From an uncultured Gammaproteobacteria bacterium (GTDB lineage Bacteria > Pseudomonadota > Gammaproteobacteria > Steroidobacterales > Woeseiaceae): DNA of 48,621 nucleotides. Shown one piece after another: positions 9,209 to 17,322 of the stretch. Each line of letters begins with the position of its first letter. Position 1 is the first letter of the stretch. The position numbers were made by a program, and so were the translations under genes. Location of the stretch: assembly GCA_937899415.1 (NCBI GenBank), contig CALBPI010000027.1, forward strand, positions 1 through 48,621, in the 5' to 3' direction. The notes under the pieces are model-generated. The model had not been told where the DNA came from and did no database searches. It saw only the letters and a program-made list of their open reading frames with translations.

Positions 9209-9997
9209 ATGATGACCGCGACCGCCACCAGGACCAACCGAATCCCGACGCTCGAAAACGGCGCCGCACAGTTGCTGCTCGAAATCGCTGACGGCGATGT
9301 CGACATGGATCGCATCGTGCAGCTGGTCCAGATCTCACCCTCGATTGCCGCCAAGCTGCTGTCGACGGCGAATTCGGCCTGGTCTAATCCGGTCCGTCCG
9401 GTGACCTCTGTCACAGATGCCTGCTCTCGCCTGGGCCTCAACGTGGTTCGTACGACGACCATCGCGTTGGCCATCGGTCAGTCATTCGACCCCAAGCGCT
9501 GCCCCGCTTTTGACGCAGAACGCTTTTGGTGCACCTCGATTCTCGCGTCACGCCTCGCCTCGGAGTTGGCACCACGATTTGGCGTTGATCCCAATACGGC
9601 CGCCACAGCAGCGCTGCTCAACAACATCGGCATGTTGTGGCTGGCCGACTCGATGCCCGAGGCGATGAGTGCGGCTTTCGACTGTGCCACCGCCGACGAT
9701 GGCGGCAATCTCAGCGAGTGCCTGCGCGAATCCTGCGGCATGGATCGTCGCGAAGCGTCCCAGCTCTTGTTCAGTGCATGGCGTTTGCCCGAAGCACTGA
9801 CGGGTGCCGGCGCCGACCCGCAGAGCCCGCAGCGACTCATCATCGACGTCGCCGAAACGATGGCAACGGAGATCTACGCCGAAACCGCACTCGACGATGC
9901 GACCTGCGCAGAGGACGACAACGCCACGACGACGGTCTACACCAAGATCTCCGGCGAACTCGAGAAGACCCAGGAGCTGGCAGCGATCCTGTTCTGA
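9209..9997 (+). CDS. HDOD domain signalling protein
   Basis: 262 residues, almost all one HDOD domain: IVQLVQISPSIAAKLLSTANSAW near the N-terminus, then the RLGLNVVRTTTIALAIGQSF helix and the LLNNIGMLWLADSMPE segment where HD phosphohydrolases carry HD. The metal-binding HD pair is absent, as is normal for HDOD proteins, so it is probably a non-catalytic signalling adaptor. Two adjacent ATG codons could start it; the first is used here. It follows a GGDEF-EAL gene by six bases, and HDOD proteins often act in c-di-GMP or two-component circuits. The C-terminal ~60 acidic residues are not recognised. Confidence 0.88.
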   Translation: MMTATATRTNRIPTLENGAAQLLLEIADGDVDMDRIVQLVQISPSIAAKLLSTANSAWSNPVRPVTSVTDACSRLGLNVVRTTTIALAIGQSFDPKRCPAFDAERFWCTSILASRLASELAPRFGVDPNTAATAALLNNIGMLWLADSMPEAMSAAFDCATADDGGNLSECLRESCGMDRREASQLLFSAWRLPEALTGAGADPQSPQRLIIDVAETMATEIYAETALDDATCAEDDNATTTVYTKISGELEKTQELAAILF

Positions 9998-10004
9998 ACC
10001 GAGC

Positions 10005-11093
10005 TTAGACCCGCTGCTCGATGGGTACGTAATCGAAGTCGAAACCGAAGCAGCGCGGCGCGACGACCTCGAGTGCACGCGCCGTTCGGTAGTAGTCTGG
10101 GCAACCCACGCCCACAACGGTGACCCGCTGCCCGAACCGCAGCCGCTCCGCATTAATGGGCGTACCCGTTTCATAGTCGAGGACCGTGATGAGGTCGGGC
10201 ACGGACGCCAGGATGTGGTCGCCGATTCTTGCCACGAGATACTCATTGCGAATATCGATCGTCAGTGACGCACCGTCACCGTCAAACGGGGCGAGCGTTG
10301 CCTTACCGACATCGTAACCGCCGACAATCGCGCTCGCGTAGTCGACGACCTTGCCTGTGTACAACTCGACGAGCGCGCCGTATTGCGACTGCTCGAATGC
10401 GGCGCCGAGTGCGGGCAAGAGTTGCGGCGCGAGGCCGCGCCGCTCGCGCAGTATGCGACCGATGTCGATCGAAAACGACAAGGTCCCCCGTACCACAGCG
10501 CTCTTGAGCGCTTCGCCGGTCATCGGGTGCTCCACAGCGATAATCATGCCGCCCATCGCCTGAGTCACGGCTCGGATGTGGCGCTCATAGGTCTGAGCAG
10601 AGCCACTATCGAACATGGCCGCGTTGCCTTCGTAGTCGATCGCCAGCGCAGGTGTTGGCGAAATGCCCGCGATCGGGAAGGTCATCATTTGCGCTTCGGG
10701 CAACGCACGACCCATGCCGTCGCCGTCAATGACGGGCAGGCCGCTTTGCGCGGCCGCAATGAGCGGCACCAGCGAGTTTCCGCCGCCCACTTCGAATGCC
10801 ACCAAGGCGTCCACGCTGCGGCCCACATGTGCTTCGAAGGCACGCAGTGCCTTGAGCGGGTCGCCAATTGACGGCAGGAGCTCCAGGCTGACCGACGGTG
10901 CGCCAACACCCCCGATCGTGGCCACGAACGCGTCATCATCGAGCGTATCGGCCGAGATCAGGTCAACGCCGTCGGATGCGGCCAGCGCCTGCTGCGCCAG
11001 CAGGTAAGACACATAGGGATCGCCGCCGCCACCGGTGGCGAGAAAAACGCCACCCAGCGACAAATCGTCGAGGTCACCAACGCTTAATCTCAT
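10005..11093 (-). CDS. DUF917 family protein
   Basis: 362 residues. The start LGGVFLATGGGGDPYVSY, the central FEVGGGNSLVPLIAAAQSGLPVIDGDGMGRALPE and the PEAQMMTF stretch are characteristic of DUF917 proteins. These are usually encoded beside hydantoinase/oxoprolinase-like proteins, as here, and their reaction is not settled. The start ATG overlaps the stop of the HyuA-like gene by four bases, so it is the last gene of a three-gene operon. Its 3' end nearly touches the convergent HDOD gene. Confidence 0.88.
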   Translation of the reverse strand: MRLSVGDLDDLSLGGVFLATGGGGDPYVSYLLAQQALAASDGVDLISADTLDDDAFVATIGGVGAPSVSLELLPSIGDPLKALRAFEAHVGRSVDALVAFEVGGGNSLVPLIAAAQSGLPVIDGDGMGRALPEAQMMTFPIAGISPTPALAIDYEGNAAMFDSGSAQTYERHIRAVTQAMGGMIIAVEHPMTGEALKSAVVRGTLSFSIDIGRILRERRGLAPQLLPALGAAFEQSQYGALVELYTGKVVDYASAIVGGYDVGKATLAPFDGDGASLTIDIRNEYLVARIGDHILASVPDLITVLDYETGTPINAERLRFGQRVTVVGVGCPDYYRTARALEVVAPRCFGFDFDYVPIEQRV

Positions 11094-12658
11094 CGGGCCG
11101 CCTCCGACGCGGGCGCACCGAGCCCGGCAATCTCACCGACGACCTTGACGCGCACGCGCGCCATGTTGCCGTCCATGTAGGACATCGCCGTCTCCTCGAT
11201 GTCGGCAACCCGCAGCGTGTCGGGCCTTGCCCCGGCGCGAAGCGCCTGCGCGGTGGCGAGTTCGCAGATCTGTTGCAGGTTGGCGTCCCGATTCTGCTCG
11301 TCGTAGGGAACGAGACGCTCGGCCTCGCCACCAATTTGTGCGATCGCGGCTCCGATGGCGTTGGCCACCCCAGCCTGCTCAGGGTGCACGAGCGGACCCG
11401 CCGTATCGAACGAGCTCGCGAGGATCGCACCACCACCCACAAGCACGACGGGCAACGGTTGTTCACCCGGGCTCATCGTGTCGACACCGCGCGCCAGCAT
11501 GTCATTCATCGTCGCACGCGCGGATGCGATCGTGTCGCCGCCCAGCTCCGCGACGTACCCGGGGTCACCGATCTCGGCCGCGCCCTCTGCGACCGCGATA
11601 TCCGTGGCCGTAAGCGTGTCGCCGCCAAACACCATGGCTTCGTCGACGAGGCGATGACCGACAGATCGCGGCCCCACGCTCATGCCACCCCTGGCGACCA
11701 GGCTGCCGCCGCCAAGGCCGATCGCAAGAATGTCGGGCATGCGAAAGTTGGTGCGCACGCCGCCGACTTCGATGACGACATTGGACTCGCGAGGGAACCC
11801 GCCCTGCAATACGCCGATGTCGGACGTCGTACCACCGATGTCAATGACGATGGCATCGTCGAGGCCAGTCAGGCGCGACGCACCGCGCAGCGAATTGGTG
11901 GGCCCGGAAGCAAATGTTAGGGCCGGAAACTGGCGCGCAAACTCGGCGTCCATGAGCGTGCCGTCGTTCTGACTCACGAAGAAACGGCACATCAGTCCGC
12001 GCGCCCGGATGGCTTCGATGAACGCCGTGACAACACCGTCTGCGAAAGACAGCAAGCTCGCATTAAGCAGCGCGGCATTTTCCCGCTCGAGCAAACCAAG
12101 TCGACCTATGCGGTGCGACATCGTGATCCGGGTGTCGGGCAGCGCTTCCTCGATGCGACGCGCAAGCTCTAGCTCGGGCTCGGGATTCATGGGCGAGAAT
12201 GCCGACGAAATCGCCACAGCCTCCACGCGTTTGTCCACGAGGTCGTCAACGACGCGTTCAATCTCACGTTCATGCGGCTTTGCGATCGGTCGACCGTCGT
12301 AGAGATAGCCACCACGCAGCATGTACACGCGATCGCCCAGGGCACCCGCAATGTCGTCAGGCCAGCCCACTTTCGGCGGCAGACCATCACCCGATGGCAT
12401 GCCAATGCGAATCGCCGCGACCTCGGTCAGCTCACGCCGCTCGATTACTGCGTTGGTGAACTGCGTGGTGCCGAGCATCACGGCCTCGATCTCGGTTGGG
12501 TCAAAAGCCGTGTCGTCGATGAGTGTCTCTAAGGCCGTCATGATCCCCGTCAGTACATCGGTCGAGGTCAGCGCCTTGGTCGTCGCGATGACGGCGTCGC
12601 CTTCGAGCAAGACCGCGTCCGTGTGCGTGCCGCCGACATCGATGCCGATGCGCCTCAC
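11090..12658 (-). CDS. Hydantoinase/oxoprolinase family protein (HyuA-like)
   Basis: 522 residues. The N-terminus MRRIGIDVGGTHTDAVLLEGD is the ATPase-fold signature of hydantoinase A, and a second phosphate motif DIGGTTSDIGVLQGG lies near residue 270, followed by VGGVRTNFRMPD and the IGLGGGS motif. The family hydrolyses cyclic amide rings such as hydantoins or 5-oxoproline with ATP. The partner HyuB is missing and DUF917 takes the adjacent position. At ~520 residues it is the shorter HyuA form seen with DUF917 neighbours. It overlaps both flanking genes by four bases, so the permease, this protein and DUF917 are made together, consistent with uptake and processing of a small cyclic amide or pyrimidine-like compound (inferred). 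Confidence 0.9.
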   Translation of the reverse strand: MRRIGIDVGGTHTDAVLLEGDAVIATTKALTSTDVLTGIMTALETLIDDTAFDPTEIEAVMLGTTQFTNAVIERRELTEVAAIRIGMPSGDGLPPKVGWPDDIAGALGDRVYMLRGGYLYDGRPIAKPHEREIERVVDDLVDKRVEAVAISSAFSPMNPEPELELARRIEEALPDTRITMSHRIGRLGLLERENAALLNASLLSFADGVVTAFIEAIRARGLMCRFFVSQNDGTLMDAEFARQFPALTFASGPTNSLRGASRLTGLDDAIVIDIGGTTSDIGVLQGGFPRESNVVIEVGGVRTNFRMPDILAIGLGGGSLVARGGMSVGPRSVGHRLVDEAMVFGGDTLTATDIAVAEGAAEIGDPGYVAELGGDTIASARATMNDMLARGVDTMSPGEQPLPVVLVGGGAILASSFDTAGPLVHPEQAGVANAIGAAIAQIGGEAERLVPYDEQNRDANLQQICELATAQALRAGARPDTLRVADIEETAMSYMDGNMARVRVKVVGEIAGLGAPASEAAR

Positions 12659-13950
12659 GGTGTCGACTCCGCCGTCGGGCTCGGTCGACGCTCAAACCGA
12701 CTCAATACGGCGTAACCAAGCGCCGACACGACAAGCGCATCCAGTGCGGCAATGCCGCTGAGCGTGAGCACCGCCTCGGCGCCGAGTAAGGCGACGGCGC
12801 TCCCGGCAAGCCACGCGATCAATGCTATGGGTGACACGCTGCGGATCCGCGCAAGTTCATCGCCGAAATAGGCAGCCGGCCGGACAAAAAAGTGATCGAC
12901 GGCAATGACGCCCGCAACGGGTACGAACACGATGGCCAGGTAAAACAGAAATGTCAGAAAGTAGTCGAGGATGTTGAGAAAAGCGGCCACCGTGCCGAAC
13001 GCGCCCAGCGCGAGAATCAGGCCCGTGTGGGGTACCCGGGGAAGGGTGGCTTCGACGCTGAGTGCTGTGCTGTAAAGGTTCAGTGAGTTGAGCACCCAAC
13101 TGCCCGCGATCACGATGACGAACGCCCCCCAGCCGAGACCCATGACAATCAACACATCGAGGAAGTCACTGTTGTTGAGCACATCGGCGGCCAGACCACC
13201 GGCGGTCATGACCACACCCTGGACGATGCCGTAGGCCAGCAGCGCCGTATAGACCGCGCCGCGCCATTCCCGGATGAAGCGCGTGATGTCCGGCATGATC
13301 ACCGCGCCGACAATCACGCCGCCGACCACCGATGACACAGCTGCGCCGAATGTGATCTCTGACTTCTGGGCCGCGACCAACGTCTCGGCGAGCGGCCGTT
13401 GATCCAGCGCCGTGACGATCAGCACCGCCGTAACCAACATCATAACGGGCACGAGCACGAGCGATAACGTGTTGATGGCGCGGAAGCCGTACAGCGTCGT
13501 CGCGGTCATGACGACGCCCGCGAACAGCTCTGCGACCCAGGCTGGCAAGCTGATCCCCAGCGTGTCATCGGCCAAGCGCAATACGGCGCCGCCGAAGAGA
13601 TCGATGTTCACGCCAAACCAGCCCAGCAGCGACACCGCGAAGGCGATGTTGACGAGGCCGGCACCCCGACTGCCAAACGCGATGCGCGCCAGCATGTAGG
13701 AGCTCAGATGCGTGCGGGTGCCAATCGTGCCGCACAGTGCGGCAATCACGGTCAGCATGCCGCAACCTGCAACGACAGCGGCGAGTGCGCTGCGATTGTC
13801 GAGTGCGAGCAACACCTCCGCGCCCGTGACAAACGTCGGCAGTGAGAACGCGACCATGGCGCTGATCAGTGCGACGCGAACCCAGTCCACCTGGTAGGCC
13901 GGTGGTACAGGCTGCGTCGCGAATTCCTGCGAATCCGGTTCCAGTGTCAT
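12655..13950 (-). CDS. NCS1-type permease, cytosine permease (CodB)-like
   Basis: 431 residues with about twelve hydrophobic segments. The start VRVALISAMVAFSLPTFVTGAEVLLALD and the LARIAFGSRGAGLVNIAFAVSLLGWFGVN region are typical of the CodB branch of nucleobase:cation symporters. The substrate is likely a nucleobase, hydantoin or related ring compound. It is the first gene of the minus-strand operon with the HyuA-like and DUF917 genes, overlapping the former by four bases. A ~120-base gap separates it from nadV, so it probably has its own promoter there. Confidence 0.87.
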   Translation of the reverse strand: MTLEPDSQEFATQPVPPAYQVDWVRVALISAMVAFSLPTFVTGAEVLLALDNRSALAAVVAGCGMLTVIAALCGTIGTRTHLSSYMLARIAFGSRGAGLVNIAFAVSLLGWFGVNIDLFGGAVLRLADDTLGISLPAWVAELFAGVVMTATTLYGFRAINTLSLVLVPVMMLVTAVLIVTALDQRPLAETLVAAQKSEITFGAAVSSVVGGVIVGAVIMPDITRFIREWRGAVYTALLAYGIVQGVVMTAGGLAADVLNNSDFLDVLIVMGLGWGAFVIVIAGSWVLNSLNLYSTALSVEATLPRVPHTGLILALGAFGTVAAFLNILDYFLTFLFYLAIVFVPVAGVIAVDHFFVRPAAYFGDELARIRSVSPIALIAWLAGSAVALLGAEAVLTLSGIAALDALVVSALGYAVLSRFERRPSPTAESTP

Positions 13951-14072
13951 TCGTCTGCGTCACCCTGCCTGAACGTCGGCGCGGCTTCCCTGCCACGCCT
14001 GATCCTACGTTGAGTGTCGACGCAATTCCAAACGCGTGTCAAAGCACCGTGCCGGGGTGACGCCCGGTCGCA

Positions 14073-15455
14073 TCAGCTTGAGTCGTGCAGCCGATCCCGA
14101 ATCTCTGCGAACCCGCGATCCACGAGCAGCGCCCCGTCGCGAAACACAGGTTCAAGTAGATTCGCCTGTTCGCCCAACGCCTCTGCACGAATGGTCTCGA
14201 CGCCATCGTCCGTTTTCACGAGCGCCAACCGGCCTCGCTTCGATCGCTTGCCGCGATCGGTCACCGGATCCTTGTAGACATCTGACCACGCGCCATCGAC
14301 GCGAATGGCTGAAGCCTTCATCGCGAACTGCATCGTGTCGCGATTGACGTTCTGAAGCAGTTCGCCGCCCATACCGAAGGCCACGTTGTCGGCACTGAGC
14401 CGGTGGATCTTCATGACCGCAAGAATGCGTTGAATCTCGGCCGGACTGATACCGTCGCCCTGGATGACCCGAATGTAGTCGGGCAGCACGAGGTAGCCCT
14501 TGCTGTTCTCCCGGTAACCGAACCGGTCCATGAGCCTGCGGATCGACTCACAGACGATGTCGGCCGGATTCCCGCTGTCCGGTCGAACCACCACCGTGCC
14601 ACCCGAGTTGATGACACGATCTCGCAGCTCGCCGCCCCAGAGTCGTTCAATCGCATCGAACAAGTCATAGGAGTCGCTGACAACGGCCACCGTCTTCTGC
14701 GGACCCGCGAACTGGTCGAGCATGTTGGCGTAGGCCGCGCCTTCTCGGTCGCGCCCCCAGCAGGTGATCGTCGAATGCTCGGCTGCGGGAATTGAGAAGC
14801 CGGGCATGTCGGCGCCGTAGTCCCGTCGCAGCGCCGTGATCCCGTTGATCGTATCGGTGCCCATAAAGCTCAAGAGATGCGCCGCGCCACCGGCCTCGGC
14901 CGATTCACGTGAACTGACACCACGGGCACCGAAGTCGTGGAGCTTGAACTCGAGCCCGTCCGTTGAATCGGCGGTGTCCTCCAGTGCCGCGCGGATGATC
15001 TCGCGGCACTCATAGGAGCGTGAGGCGATCGTCGTCGGATACCACACGGCGCGTAACAACGCCGTTTCGACATAGCTCGTGAGCCAGGGCACGATGGGGT
15101 CCGTATTGCGGACCTGCAACAACACGTTGGACACGGGCATCCGCGTTCCTTCAGCAACGGCCTCGATCTCGAGCGGCAGGTGCCCGCCGTGTGCGTTGAG
15201 GATGTGGCGCCACCCGGCCTGGTTGAAGGGCAAGCCGTGGGCCGCGAGGACATCAGCCGCCTCGGCCATGTCGGCGGCAGTGATGGGGTGTGACAGATAG
15301 TTCTTGAGAAACATCTGCAAGCCGAAGAAGACGCTGTGCGTGTACTCACCGCCGCGCGACTCGACGTAGCTCGAAACGATTTCGGCACCAGGCGGGTACT
15401 GCAGATAGTGTGACGCCTTGTAGGAGTCAACGTTAAGGATGGGATTGGTCATCAC
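14073..15455 (-). CDS. nadV: Nicotinamide phosphoribosyltransferase
   Basis: 460 residues, the family length. It makes NMN from nicotinamide and PRPP, the first step of direct NAD salvage. Diagnostic stretches are NPILNVDSYKASHYLQYPPG, YVESRGG, the phosphate-binding KLHDFGARGVSS, GFSIPAAEHST, and VVVRPDSGNPADIV, all typical of NAMPT/NadV rather than nicotinate PRTase. A strong AGGAGG site sits about nine bases before the start; a second ATG follows immediately. It lies 62 bases after nadM on the same strand, and that gap contains an intrinsic terminator, so its expression may be partly uncoupled from nadM. Confidence 0.95.
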   Translation of the reverse strand: MMTNPILNVDSYKASHYLQYPPGAEIVSSYVESRGGEYTHSVFFGLQMFLKNYLSHPITAADMAEAADVLAAHGLPFNQAGWRHILNAHGGHLPLEIEAVAEGTRMPVSNVLLQVRNTDPIVPWLTSYVETALLRAVWYPTTIASRSYECREIIRAALEDTADSTDGLEFKLHDFGARGVSSRESAEAGGAAHLLSFMGTDTINGITALRRDYGADMPGFSIPAAEHSTITCWGRDREGAAYANMLDQFAGPQKTVAVVSDSYDLFDAIERLWGGELRDRVINSGGTVVVRPDSGNPADIVCESIRRLMDRFGYRENSKGYLVLPDYIRVIQGDGISPAEIQRILAVMKIHRLSADNVAFGMGGELLQNVNRDTMQFAMKASAIRVDGAWSDVYKDPVTDRGKRSKRGRLALVKTDDGVETIRAEALGEQANLLEPVFRDGALLVDRGFAEIRDRLHDSS

Positions 15456-15471
15456 GGGAGCTCCTCCTGTG

Positions 15472-15502
15472 AAAAAAAAGCGAGCCGGTCTCTCCAGCCC
15501 GC
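15472..15502 (-). terminator. Intrinsic terminator/attenuator between nadM and nadV
   Basis: Read on the minus strand, GCGGGCTGG pairs with CCGGCTCGC (nine pairs, two of them G-U) around a 5-base loop and is followed directly by eight T. It lies 15 bases after the nadM stop and ends just before the nadV ribosome site. Confidence 0.85.
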
Positions 15503-15517
15503 AGTGGATGATGGTCG

Positions 15518-16594
15518 TCAGCTCATCTGGCCGACCATCTTCTGGATAATGAAATAGTGGTCTTCGAACAAACGCTCGGGATCCAGCTCTGCGAGGGGCA
15601 CCCAGAATGCGTGCCGCGCGTCGTCGCCACCGCGCACTTTGGGTAGCGCGGTTTCGGGGTTCAGGTGGATGTGGAATGCGTGCGTCACCGTGCGACCGCG
15701 CGCGGACCGGTACGGATCGTCAAAGACGCCTTCGGCGACGATCGAGCCCGCGAGGACCGGTACGGGCACCTTGATGCGGGTTTCCTCCTTGAGCTCGCGA
15801 ATCATCGACTCACGCAGTGTCTCCGTCGGAGACACGAAGCCACCCGGCAGTGCCCACTGGCCCCTGCCGGGCCGCGCTTTTCGTTCGACGAGCAGAATGT
15901 GCCCGGACTGGACCACAACCGCATCGACCGTCAGGAACATCGGTGCGTAGGGCGCACTGCCCCATTGCGCCTGGTACTGGCGTACAAAGTCATACTCATC
16001 GCGCACGGCACGAAAGGCATCGGTCTTCGTGTATGCCTTCAAAAACTGGAGCACGGGCTCGGGAACCAGGTTCTTGGCCAGGGCGGTGATCGACAGGCGG
16101 CTGTCTTCCCATGAGCCCGCATCCGCTCGGAAGATGGCGTCGCGCACTTCGGTGCCACTCATCACGTCAACGGCATCCACGTCGACCGACGACCAGTTTG
16201 GAAACAGGCTCAGGTAGTAGGAACTGTGGTCCTTGTTGTGACCGATAAGGCCGATACGCGGCGGCCGATGAGGTTGCGCGTGGTGTGCTGCGACGAGACC
16301 GTTAACGGTTTTTTGGACATTGGCAAGCCAAAGATCGTCGTTGTAGGTCGCGTCCATAATAGGCGCAATATGCAGTCGTGCATTGTCCTCAGGGCTTAGG
16401 GTGGCGCGGATCATCGCCTCACGTTCACGAAACGACCAGGGGTTGCGAACGCAGGCAGGCCGGTGCGCAGAACCGATGAGGATGATGACGTGGCGCGCCG
16501 CTTCAAGTGCGCGCGCAACGACACGCGCGTGGCCCAGGTGATAGGGCTGAAACCGGCCGATGAAGACCAGAAAGTCGTGTTGGCTTGTCGTCAC
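15518..16594 (-). CDS. nadM: Bifunctional NMN adenylyltransferase / Nudix hydrolase
   Basis: 358 residues. Residues ~1-190 are a nucleotidyltransferase with FIGRFQPYHLGH (the HxGH motif at H19-H22) and the later MSGTEVRDAIF signature, which adenylates NMN to NAD. Residues ~200-355 are a Nudix domain with an intact Nudix box (GGFVSPTE ... RESMIRELKEET, ~251-272), which in this fusion hydrolyses ADP-ribose or related compounds. The start is GTG with AAGGAG six bases upstream. It is divergent from nrtR, with an NrtR-like palindrome in the shared promoter, so NrtR repression relieved by ADP-ribose is expected (family knowledge). nadV follows on the same strand and supplies its NMN. Confidence 0.95.
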   Translation of the reverse strand: MTTSQHDFLVFIGRFQPYHLGHARVVARALEAARHVIILIGSAHRPACVRNPWSFREREAMIRATLSPEDNARLHIAPIMDATYNDDLWLANVQKTVNGLVAAHHAQPHRPPRIGLIGHNKDHSSYYLSLFPNWSSVDVDAVDVMSGTEVRDAIFRADAGSWEDSRLSITALAKNLVPEPVLQFLKAYTKTDAFRAVRDEYDFVRQYQAQWGSAPYAPMFLTVDAVVVQSGHILLVERKARPGRGQWALPGGFVSPTETLRESMIRELKEETRIKVPVPVLAGSIVAEGVFDDPYRSARGRTVTHAFHIHLNPETALPKVRGGDDARHAFWVPLAELDPERLFEDHYFIIQKMVGQMS

Positions 16595-16639
16595 AGTAAG
16601 CTCCTTACTGCAGAAACGCCCGGTCTATTCCTGAGCGTT

Positions 16640-16660
16640 GTGGTGTATATGTTACACTAC
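16640..16660. promoter_or_regulatory. NrtR operator (predicted)
   Basis: An inverted repeat GTGGTGTA-N5-TACACTAC (seven of eight pairs) is centred in the gap between divergent nadM and nrtR. Known NrtR boxes are ~21-bp palindromes with this GTGTA/TACAC core. The AT-rich centre (TATATG) overlaps likely -10 regions, so binding would block both promoters. Confidence 0.8.
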
Positions 16661-16692
16661 TAAGCCATGAAATCAACCCGAGGTCTAAGCCG

Positions 16693-17322
16693 CTGACCCA
16701 GTATGACTTTCCACGCCCGGCCGTCACGGTCGACCTCGTGGCGTTTCGCGTGCATCAGGACACGCTGGAACTGCTATTGATCGAGCGCAAGAAACCGCCA
16801 TTCGCCGAGCACTGGACGCTGCCAGGTGCGTTTGTGCACGAGGAGGAGCCACTCGAAGCGACGGCCTCTCGCATCCTCAGCGAGAAAGCCCACCTCGAGG
16901 GGATCTACCTTGAGCAATTGGCCACGTTCGGTGCGCCCGACCGCGACCCGCGGGGTCATGTCCTGAGCGTCACCTACTTCGCCATCGTCAATGCGGCGAC
17001 GGTCGATGACGGCACCGCGCATTGGTTTGCCGTGGACGTGCTGCCCAGGACCGGCTTTGACCACGACGACATCATCGCAACCGCGGTTCAGCGACTGCGC
17101 GGCAAACTTACCTACACCGACATAGGGTTCGCGTTCCTGCCCGACACATTCACGCTGACCGAATTGCAAAAGACCTGGCAGGCCATCCTCGGTACAGCGC
17201 TCGACAAGCGAAACTTCAGGAAATCCATCCTCTCGCAGGCGCGCGTCGTCGCAACGGGCAAGAGATCATCCGGCGGCGCGCACCCACCCGCGATGCTGTA
17301 CCGCTGGCAACCCAAGGGCTAG
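16693..17322 (+). CDS. nrtR: Nudix-related transcriptional regulator NrtR
   Basis: 209 residues. The N-terminal Nudix-fold half (YDFPRPAVTVDLVAF ... LLLIERKKPPFAEHWTLPGAFVHEEE) has a broken Nudix box (SRILSEKA in place of REUXEE), so it senses ligand rather than hydrolysing it. The C-terminal half (FAFLPDTFTLTELQKTWQAILG ... DKRNFRKSIL) is the winged-helix DNA-binding part. The family represses NAD biosynthesis genes and is released by ADP-ribose. No ATG or TTG fits the conserved N-terminus. The homologous start aligns with a CTG codon preceded by GAGG nine bases upstream, which I take as the start; GTG at 16738 would delete the first conserved strand. It diverges from nadM across its own predicted operator. 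Confidence 0.9.
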   Translation: MTQYDFPRPAVTVDLVAFRVHQDTLELLLIERKKPPFAEHWTLPGAFVHEEEPLEATASRILSEKAHLEGIYLEQLATFGAPDRDPRGHVLSVTYFAIVNAATVDDGTAHWFAVDVLPRTGFDHDDIIATAVQRLRGKLTYTDIGFAFLPDTFTLTELQKTWQAILGTALDKRNFRKSILSQARVVATGKRSSGGAHPPAMLYRWQPKG

